Origin: Hanstruepera ponticola
Lineage (GTDB): Bacteria; Bacteroidota; Bacteroidia; Flavobacteriales; Flavobacteriaceae
Length of the DNA stretch: 64,000 bases
NCBI RefSeq assembly: GCF_012931685.1
Contig: NZ_JABANC010000001.1
Location: forward strand, 992,001 to 1,056,000
Direction: 5' to 3'
The position numbers and the translations under genes were made by a program. Positions 1 to 8,100 of this stretch are shown piece by piece. The notes beneath the pieces were generated by a model. The model saw only the letters and a program-made list of their open reading frames with translations. It was not told the DNA's origin and did not search any database. How positions within the stretch are numbered: position 1 is the first letter of the stretch; every line of letters starts with the position of its first letter.

Positions 1-529
1 GAATAGATGCCCTTAATGATACTTTCTCACTTAATTTACCTGTAACCTGTAAATCCAATTCGCTGTTCAATACCGAATTCTGATTATTACCAATAACGAT
101 ACCACGTGAAATACTACCGGTAGTTGTTAATCCATCAAATGGTGTGAAATTTGATTTTTCGCTAGGTTGGGAAAGCTTATACAATTTCTGCTGATTGGTT
201 GTATTGGCTAATATGATATCATCTTCTAATTGCCTGTAGGTTTTGGTCAAAAAATCTGGATAAAGTAAATAGCTTATAATTATGGAATCTGATGGGATTG
301 GGTTTGTAATTGTTAAAGTAGCTTTGGCAAAATCAATTTTATAAAAAGAGGCGTCAACAAAAGAACTGTCTTTAGTCTTGATTGAAAAAAAACTAGAATT
401 GATACTTACAGAATCGATAACGATTGTGTCAGAAACAGCCACTTTTTTGCTTTTGTAATTAGAGTTTTGGTCTTGAGCAAAAGCACAAAAACCAATAAAA
501 AATAATAAAAGCGTTGCAGTTAATTTCAT
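1..529 (-). CDS. Secreted surface or outer-membrane protein, N-terminal part only (runs off the window)
   Basis: The reading frame is open from the ATG at 529 leftwards to the window edge, giving 176 residues. It starts with a clear signal peptide (MKLTATLLLFFIGFCAFAQ). The mature part carries a Ser/Thr/Asp-rich stretch and then a segment like GSISRGIVIGNNQNSVLN, followed by LDLQVTGKLSEKVSLRASI. That segment recalls large Bacteroidota outer-membrane proteins such as SprA-like proteins, in which a conserved SRG-x-x-GNNQ motif precedes beta-rich repeats. I cannot assign a function because most of the protein lies outside the window. It is transcribed divergently from the exonuclease gene, with 122 bases between the two starts. 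Confidence 0.75.
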   Translation of the reverse strand, partial: MKLTATLLLFFIGFCAFAQDQNSNYKSKKVAVSDTIVIDSVSINSSFFSIKTKDSSFVDASFYKIDFAKATLTITNPIPSDSIIISYLLYPDFLTKTYRQLEDDIILANTTNQQKLYKLSQPSEKSNFTPFDGLTTTGSISRGIVIGNNQNSVLNSELDLQVTGKLSEKVSLRASI

Positions 530-651
530 TTGATACTTAAACTACTTTATATCCAAAATATTTTGTTGATAGTTTTTGTTAAAAGCACTTTAAATTAATA
601 GTGTAAAAGTAACGCATTATTTATTTTAGCTGAAATTCTAATAAGTTAAAG

Positions 652-1413
652 ATGAAAATCATTTCATATAATGTTAATGGTATAAGAGCTGCAATTAATA
701 AGGGCTTTATAGATTGGTTGAAATCGGCAAATCCTGATGTTATTTGTTTGCAAGAAATTAAAGCCATGGAAGAACAATTGGATTTAAACATTTTTAAAGA
801 AGCAGGTTATCATTTTCAATATTGGTTTAGTGCTCAAAAAAAAGGGTATAGTGGCGTAGCAATTTTAAGTAAGGTTCAGCCTAATCATATAGAATATGGA
901 ACAGGAATCGAATCTATGGATTTTGAAGGCAGAAACCTTCGTTTAGATTTTGATCATTTCTCTGTAATGAGTTTATACTTGCCATCTGGAACCAATGACG
1001 CTAGATTGGATCATAAACTAGAATACATGGATATGTTTCAAAACTATATTAATGATTTAAAAGTAGAGATACCCAATCTTATTATTTGTGGTGATTACAA
1101 TATATGCCATGAAGAAATAGATATCCACAATCCCAAAATGAAAGGAGTTTCAGGATTTTTGCCAGTTGAACGTGAATGGATTGGTAACTTTATTAGAAGT
1201 GGTTTTATTGATTCCTTCAGGTATTTACATCCAGAAAAACAAGAATACAGTTGGTGGAGTTACAGAGCCAATGCTAGAGCCAACAATAAAGGTTGGCGAT
1301 TGGATTATGCAATGGTGTCAAAACCTTTACAAGAAAATATAAATAGAGCCGTTATACTTTCGGAAGCAGTGCATAGCGATCATTGTCCTATTTTATTAGA
1401 AATAAGTAACTAA
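652..1413 (+). CDS. xth: Exodeoxyribonuclease III
   Basis: This is an AP endonuclease and 3'-5' exonuclease of the exonuclease/endonuclease/phosphatase fold, acting in base excision repair at abasic sites. Family motifs are visible in order: YNVNGIRA at residues 6-13, LQEIK with the metal-binding Glu35, the GDYNICH motif mid-protein, and the terminal SDHCP motif that holds the catalytic Asp-His. The length of 253 aa is normal for the family. The ATG at 652 gives an N-terminus starting directly at the first beta strand (MKIISYNVNG), so the start is secure. The next gene follows after 19 bases and may be cotranscribed. Assignment is firm. Confidence 0.95.
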   Translation: MKIISYNVNGIRAAINKGFIDWLKSANPDVICLQEIKAMEEQLDLNIFKEAGYHFQYWFSAQKKGYSGVAILSKVQPNHIEYGTGIESMDFEGRNLRLDFDHFSVMSLYLPSGTNDARLDHKLEYMDMFQNYINDLKVEIPNLIICGDYNICHEEIDIHNPKMKGVSGFLPVEREWIGNFIRSGFIDSFRYLHPEKQEYSWWSYRANARANNKGWRLDYAMVSKPLQENINRAVILSEAVHSDHCPILLEISN

Positions 1414-1432
1414 CAGATTAATAGCATTTTAA

Positions 1433-2389
1433 ATGAAAAAACAAATTTTAGGAGTTTTAGTAATCGTCATGATAAGCTCCTGTGTATCTCCAAAAGTATA
1501 TAAAGATTTAGAAAGTAAATACAATACTTTAAAAGATCAGAATAGAGAACTTGCTTCAGAAAATGATGCCCTTCTAAAGGCAAAAAATCAAGCCTTAAAT
1601 GATTTGAATGCTTTGCAAAAAGAATATGACGAAACGTTGGCGCAACGTGACAAATTACAGCGTGATTATAATGCTACAAAGTCTAGTTTGGATAATCTAA
1701 AAGCATCCTATGATGCACTTGAAAAAAACAGTTCAGCTTCAATTGCTGAAAATGCTCAAAAAAATCGTGAATTATTGGCGCAACTAGAGGCTAAAGAACA
1801 AGCTTTGGCAGCTGAAAATGCGCGATTGGAAAGGCTGAAAAAAGAACTTGAAGATCGATCTAATCGTGTTGCAGAATTGGAAAATGTGTTATCTGCAAAA
1901 GACGCGCAAATGAAGCGTTTAAAAGATGCTATATCTAGTGCGTTGACTGATTTTGAAGGTAAAGGATTAACCGTAGAACAACGCGGTGGAAAGGTTTATG
2001 TGTCCATGGAAAACAAATTGTTGTTTGAGTCCGGAAGCTGGGCAGTTGGTTCAAATGGAAGAGAAGCAGTCAATCAATTAGGAAATGTATTGGCAGACAA
2101 TCCTGAAATCGCAATCCTTATTGAAGGTCATACGGATAATGTGCCTTATAAAGGTAGTGGGCAATTAAGCGGCAATTGGGATTTATCTACAAAACGTGCT
2201 ACTGCAATTGTAAACATTTTAAGAGAAAATAGTTCAATTAATCCTGAAAATTTAACGGCGGCTGGTCGAGGTGAATATGCGCCAATAGCATCAAACGATA
2301 CGGCTGAAGGAAGAGCTAAAAATAGACGTATTGAAGTTATTTTAACACCAAAGCTAGATGAGATTACCAAATTATTAGATGATATGTAA
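1433..2389 (+). CDS. OmpA-family lipoprotein with coiled coil
   Basis: This 318-aa protein has a lipoprotein signal peptide ending at the lipobox ISSC (Cys17), so it should be lipid-anchored in the envelope. Residues about 22-170 are a long Glu/Lys/Ala/Leu-rich heptad region, predicted to form a coiled coil. Residues about 190-305 form an OmpA C-terminal peptidoglycan-binding domain, with LLFESGSW at the start, the GHTDNVPY motif and the final NRRIEVIL motif. It probably links the outer membrane to peptidoglycan. It lacks an N-terminal beta barrel. Neighbouring genes do not suggest a more specific role. Confidence 0.9.
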   Translation: MKKQILGVLVIVMISSCVSPKVYKDLESKYNTLKDQNRELASENDALLKAKNQALNDLNALQKEYDETLAQRDKLQRDYNATKSSLDNLKASYDALEKNSSASIAENAQKNRELLAQLEAKEQALAAENARLERLKKELEDRSNRVAELENVLSAKDAQMKRLKDAISSALTDFEGKGLTVEQRGGKVYVSMENKLLFESGSWAVGSNGREAVNQLGNVLADNPEIAILIEGHTDNVPYKGSGQLSGNWDLSTKRATAIVNILRENSSINPENLTAAGRGEYAPIASNDTAEGRAKNRRIEVILTPKLDEITKLLDDM

Positions 2390-2422
2390 TTTTTTTGAAA
2401 TTCAAATCACAAGATCAATCTT

Positions 2423-3460
2423 ATGAAATATACCAACTTACCACATACAGATATTAAGGTCAGTAAAATTTGTTTAGGAACCATGACTTGGGGAAATCAA
2501 AACACCGAATCTGAAGGTCATGAGCAAATGGATTATGCACTTGCCCAAGGCGTTAACTTTTTTGATACGGCTGAATTGTATCCCGTACCAGCAACGGCTA
2601 AAACCTATGCTGAAACGGAGCGTATTATTGGTAATTGGTTTCATAAAACAGGCAATCGAGACAAGGTGGTTTTGGCGACAAAAATTGCAGGACCTGGAGA
2701 CTATACTGCACATATTCGTACCAATGGTTTTAGTCGAGATGCATTAAGGGATGCGGTTCATAATAGCTTAAAAAGGCTTAAAACAGATTATATTGACTTA
2801 TACCAATTGCATTGGCCTGAAAGACAAACAAATACTTTTGGGGTTAGAGATTACAAGCACAACCAAAGCGACAAATGGCAAGATAATTTCAATGAAATTT
2901 TACATACTTTAAATGAAATTATAAAGGATGGTAAAATAAGACATATTGGTATTTCAAATGAAAAAGCTTGGGGTGCCATGCGCTATCTGGAGGAATCAAA
3001 AAGAAATAATCTACCAAGAATGGTTACCATACAAAATGCTTACTCACTTTTAAATCGTGTTTTTGAAGGTGACATGGCTGAACTATCCATTCGTGAAAAC
3101 ATGGGTTTATTAGCATATTCCCCTATGGCATTTGGAGTGTTATCTGGTAAATATATAAAAGGAAATGCTTCAGATAATTCGAGATTGAAATTATTTCCAC
3201 GATTTTCTCGTTACAGTAGCGAGCAATCAACAAAAGCAACCAAAAAGTACATGGAATTGGCTGCTAAAAACAACATGTCCCTTGCTCAAATGGCATTGGC
3301 ATTTGTGACACAACAACCCTTTGTAGCCAGTAATATTATTGGTGCTACAAATATGAATCAACTAAAGGAAAATATTGATAGCATCCATGTCAATTTGAAT
3401 AAAAGTGTTTTAGAATCAATAAATGAAATCCATAAATTGATTCCAAATCCAGCTCCTTGA
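2423..3460 (+). CDS. Aldo/keto reductase (Tas-like)
   Basis: This is a 345-aa NADPH-dependent aldo/keto reductase with a TIM-barrel fold. The catalytic tetrad is visible: Asp in FFDTAELYPVP (with Tyr52 a few residues later), Lys in VVLATKI, and His in YQLHWPER. The C-terminal NADPH-binding segment reads VASNIIGATNMNQLKEN. The overall layout, with an extra loop after the LHWP motif, is that of the E. coli Tas subgroup. The substrate cannot be told from sequence. The gene stands alone in the same direction as its upstream neighbours, with a 33-base gap, and is followed by a 202-base intergenic stretch. Confidence 0.92.
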   Translation: MKYTNLPHTDIKVSKICLGTMTWGNQNTESEGHEQMDYALAQGVNFFDTAELYPVPATAKTYAETERIIGNWFHKTGNRDKVVLATKIAGPGDYTAHIRTNGFSRDALRDAVHNSLKRLKTDYIDLYQLHWPERQTNTFGVRDYKHNQSDKWQDNFNEILHTLNEIIKDGKIRHIGISNEKAWGAMRYLEESKRNNLPRMVTIQNAYSLLNRVFEGDMAELSIRENMGLLAYSPMAFGVLSGKYIKGNASDNSRLKLFPRFSRYSSEQSTKATKKYMELAAKNNMSLAQMALAFVTQQPFVASNIIGATNMNQLKENIDSIHVNLNKSVLESINEIHKLIPNPAP

Positions 3461-3591
3461 TTAGAGGAAAATGCTATAATCTTCGACAAACAGTTCCTGC
3501 TTATATTGTGTTGTCCAATTCAACGAATAAAGAAGTAGTTTGTCATATAGTTCCTCTGTAAACAATCATTTTCATTAATTTTAAGGCTCTA

Positions 3592-3614
3592 TATTTTACG
3601 GTCCCAGTAAAATA
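3592..3614 (+). promoter_or_regulatory. Perfect 8-bp inverted repeat upstream of the first giant adhesin gene
   Basis: TATTTTAC and GTAAAATA face each other across a 7-base loop (ggtccca), 48 bases before the adhesin ATG. It could be an operator or an RNA hairpin in the 5' leader. No T-run follows it, so it does not look like a terminator. The region 3461-3662 holds no other gene. Function is inferred from position only. Confidence 0.4.
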
Positions 3615-3662
3615 GTTACAACCTACTGCATTATTAGTCATTAAACCTAACAATTAATAACA

Positions 3663-5149
3663 ATGAAAAAATTTACATTTTCCATTTTATTTGGGTTGAT
3701 TTCACTTTGTGGGTTCTCTCAAATAGGATTAACTGAGAATTTCGACAGCGGATTGGTTCTACCAACAGGTTGGACGTCTGATTCTGGAGATTATTTTGGA
3801 GCTGTAGTTCAAGTTTGTCAGACACTCTCACCAAGAGCAAACTTATTTGACGGCAATACTACTGCCCACCTAACTTCACCCAACATTGTTGGAGCCTCTA
3901 ACGCCAGTGAGCTGACCGTTACATTCGACTACAAAATAGTCGATTGGTCAGCAGCTACTGATGCCACACCACCTGGTTGGGGTGAAATTCGCATACAGTA
4001 CTCCACTAATAATGGTGGCAATTGGACAACCATTGAAACAATCAATGATGATAATCATATTACGTCTAACGAGTGCTTTAATTTTAGTACCACTGTTGAT
4101 GGTGCTGATTTACCAACAGGCTCGGACTTCAAGCTGCGCATAGATGCAACTTGGTTAGAAGGAACTTATTACATATATATAGATAACGTTACGGCAACAC
4201 AGGTTGTTGTAGATCCACCTTCATGTGTGAATCTAATTACACCAGCCAATGGTGCAAATGGTGTTGGAATTAACACTAACTTAGAATGGAGTGCAGCTTC
4301 AGGTATTCCAACAGGCTATACATTGACTGTGGGTACAACTCCAGGCGGAACAGATGTGGTAGATAATCAAGATGTAGGTTTATCCACATCTTTCAATTTT
4401 GCGGCACCTTTGGAATATTCAACTACTTATTATGTAACAGTATTAGGTTATAATGCAAATGGACCTGCAGAAGGATGTGAAGAGTTTTCATTTACAACAG
4501 GAGCTGATCCAAATGCACCAGTAGATTGTGCAGCAGGCACACCAATTAACACGGTATTTTGTTATGATAACAATGAGACGATGACCTGGAACTTCCAAAG
4601 TTCAGATGGTGGTCCAATGAACGTGTTTTTTAATGCTGGACAAATGGAAGGCTGTTGTGATGAGGTTACCATTTATGATGGTACAGATAACACAGGAGTA
4701 GTATTATATGATGACAACAATGGCGGAGATATGACAGGTGTTTCTGTTAATTCCACAACAGGATTTATATTCATAGAGATAGATAGTGATGGTTCAGTGA
4801 GTTGTGCATCTAATGGTTATACACCATTGAATTTTGATGTATCCTGTATAGATACTACGGCTGTACCAAACTGTAATTCAGTATTAACAACACCAGCGAA
4901 TGGTTCGGTTGATGTTAATGAAAACACAGACATCACGTGGAGTTCAGCTTCAATCATTGTAACTGGTTATACAATTTCGATAGGAACTACACCAGGAGGG
5001 ACAGATATACTAGACAGTTTTGACAACGGACCAGCAACAACTTATGATCCGGGGACATTAGATTATGAAACCACATATTATGTAACTATTGTACCATATA
5101 ATGATAATGGTCCTGCGATTAATTGTAATGAACAGAGCTTTACAACAAG
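3663..5149 (+). repeat. Long direct repeat, copy 1 (identical to 11380-12866)
   Basis: The first 1487 bases of this adhesin gene match the start of the next adhesin gene with no difference that I could see, at a fixed offset of 7717 bases. The first mismatch is the silent A/G at 5150/12867, after which the copies diverge quickly. Upstream, the match ends within a few bases of the start codon. The repeat covers the signal peptide, the jelly-roll domain, the first FN3-CUB pair and the second FN3 domain. Confidence 0.95.
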
Positions 5150-8100
5150 AGACGACCCTAATCAAATAGTTGATTGTTCAACTGGAGAAGTTGTAAACAC
5201 AACTTACTGTTACGGTCCAAATGACACGATGGTATTCAATTATGCTAGTAGTGATGGTTCACCTTTATCAGTTGTGTTTAACGCAGGTCAGGTAGAGAAC
5301 AATTGGGATGAGTTGATAGTTACTGATTCTGATGGAACCGAATTATACAATGGCTACGGTAATGCAGGAAATTTAGCAGGATTGGTATTTGTTTCTTCAG
5401 GAAGCACTATAGCAGTTGCTATTAATTCAGATGGTGTAGGAAGCTGTACAACAAGTGGCTATACACAATGGGATATTGATGTTTCATGTGTCGATACTAC
5501 AGCACTGCCAAACTGTAATGCATCCTTAACAGGTGAAGTTGAAGATGGAACAACTGACGTAAGTGAAAATGAAGATTTAACATGGAGTGCTGCATCTGTT
5601 TTTGTTACAGGATATATAATCAACATGGGAACGACTCCAGGAGGTACTGATGTATTAGATGGTGTTGATGTTGGTAATGTTCTTACCTATGACCCAGGTA
5701 CTTTAGCTTATGAAACAACGTACTACGTTACTATTATACCATATAATGATAACGGTAATGCAACAGATTGTACAGAGGAAAGCTTTACTACTAGACCAGA
5801 TCCAAATCAAATCGTTGATTGTGAATCAGGGCAAATTGTGAATACAACTCATTGCTACGAAAATGGTACAAATAACTTATATGTTGAATTATATAGTTTC
5901 CAAAGTTCTAATGGTAATCCGTTAAACATGTTTTTCCATTCAGGAACTATTGAAACCTGTTGTGATACCATTAGAATAGAAGAAGGAGATGGAACTGTAA
6001 TCTATCAAGGTACTGGTACTGCCGGAAATTTAGCAGGTTTATCATTAAATTCTACAACCGATAGAATAGTTATGTTTGTTGAAGCAGATGGTTCAGTGAG
6101 CTGTTCAAGTGGCAGTAGAATAGAATGGGATTTTGATGTATCATGTATAGATGTATCAGCAGTGCCCAACTGTAATGCAGCCCTAACTGGTGAAGTAGCA
6201 GATGGATCAATTGATGTTGATGAAGATGAAGATCTAAATTGGAGTCCAGCTTCTATTATTGTTACAGGATATGTTATTAATATGGGTACTACGCCAGGAG
6301 GTACTGATGTGCTAAATGGTGTTGATGTTGGAAATGTCTTAACATATGATCCAGGTACATTAGATTACGATACGACATATTATGTGACAATTATTCCTTA
6401 CAATGATAATGGTAATGCAACTGACTGTACTGAAGAAAGCTTCACGGTAAGATCAGATCCATTCCAAATCGTTGATTGTGATGCTGGACAAGTAGTAAAT
6501 ACAACCCATTGTTACGAAAATGGTACGAATAATGTATATGTTGAATTGTATAGTTTCCAAAGTTCTTCAGGTTTCCCATTAAATATCTTATTCAACTCTG
6601 GAACGATAGAAACATGTTGTGATACATTAAGAATCGAAGAAGGAGATGGTACAGTATTGTATCAAGGAACTGGAAATGGTGGAGATTTAACAGGTCTTGC
6701 ATTTACTTCCACGAGTGATACTATTATAGTTTTTGCAGAAGCTGACGGTTCTGTGAGTTGTTCAAGCGGCAGTAGAGAGATATGGGATTTTGACGTTTGG
6801 TGTCAAACGTGTGTGCCACAAACCGTAAGTTTTGATGTGGTAAATGGTGATTGTATTACTGACCCTAACAACCCAGTATTTGAGGTTAGTGTTGATGTCA
6901 CTGATATGGGAAGTGCTGAATCAATTACAATTTCTGATAATCAAGGTGGAGCACCACAAGTTTTAAATGGAGTTGGAACGGTTACTTTTGGCCCTTTTGC
7001 GGCTAATACAAATGTTATTATAACAGCGGCAAATACTGATGACCCTAACTGTATCATTGAAAGTAATCCGTTATCATTTTTATGCCCACCACCACCAAAC
7101 CCTTGTTCTATAGCATATGCTGGAGAGGATACGGCAGTGGATTGTGAAAATCCAGATGCGGAATTGACGGCTAATTTCCATCTTTATGGTCAAGACACTG
7201 AAAACTATGATATAAATGCTATTGATACATGTCCAACACCTCCTGTTGATGGAGCAACACCAACAAGTGTTGAAACGGATGATGTGTGGTCTGAAGTTAT
7301 TGATTTAGGGTTCGAGTTTTGTTTCTACGGAGGGACTTATGATCAAATTATTGTAGGTTCTAATGGTGTTTTAAGTTTTGAAACAGAGTTTGCCAACACT
7401 GGAAATGGTTGGGCATTTGATCCTGAAGATACTTTACCAAATAATGATAACCCATCTATTACTGAAGGAAATATCTTTGGTGTAGGTCATGATATTGACC
7501 CAAGTGTTTGTGGAAGTATTGATTATGTTGTACTTGGTTCTTCTCCTTACAGACAGTTTGTTGTTAATTATAATGCTGTTTGTCATTTTGGATCTCAATG
7601 TAATTCAAATACATCTACCACTCAAATTGTACTTCATGAGTCATCAAATAATATTGATATACATATCTTAAGTAAGCCAACTTGTACAGCTTGGAATGAT
7701 GGTTTAGCAGTAGTTGGATTACAGAGTGTTGATGATACACAAGGTGTATCACCTCCAGGTAGAAACATGGGTGTTTGGACAGTTGATGAACCAGAATCTT
7801 GGAGATTCTCTCCATCTGGAACGCCTAATTATACATTACAATGGTTAGATGATGAAGGTACTGTTGTTGGAACAGAAGATACTGTAACGGTATCTCCAAC
7901 AGAAACAACAACTTATACGTTTGCCGTAACTTATGATTTATGTACAGGTGGTCAAGCTACAGTTACAGATGATGTAGTTGTAAGTCATACTGGCGGAGGC
8001 GGAGGCGATGCTTCATTTACAATGGAAGCAACTTGTGATGGTGGTACTGCAACTATAACCGGAGATGAAGGAGGAACCTTTGCATTCAACCCTGAACCAG

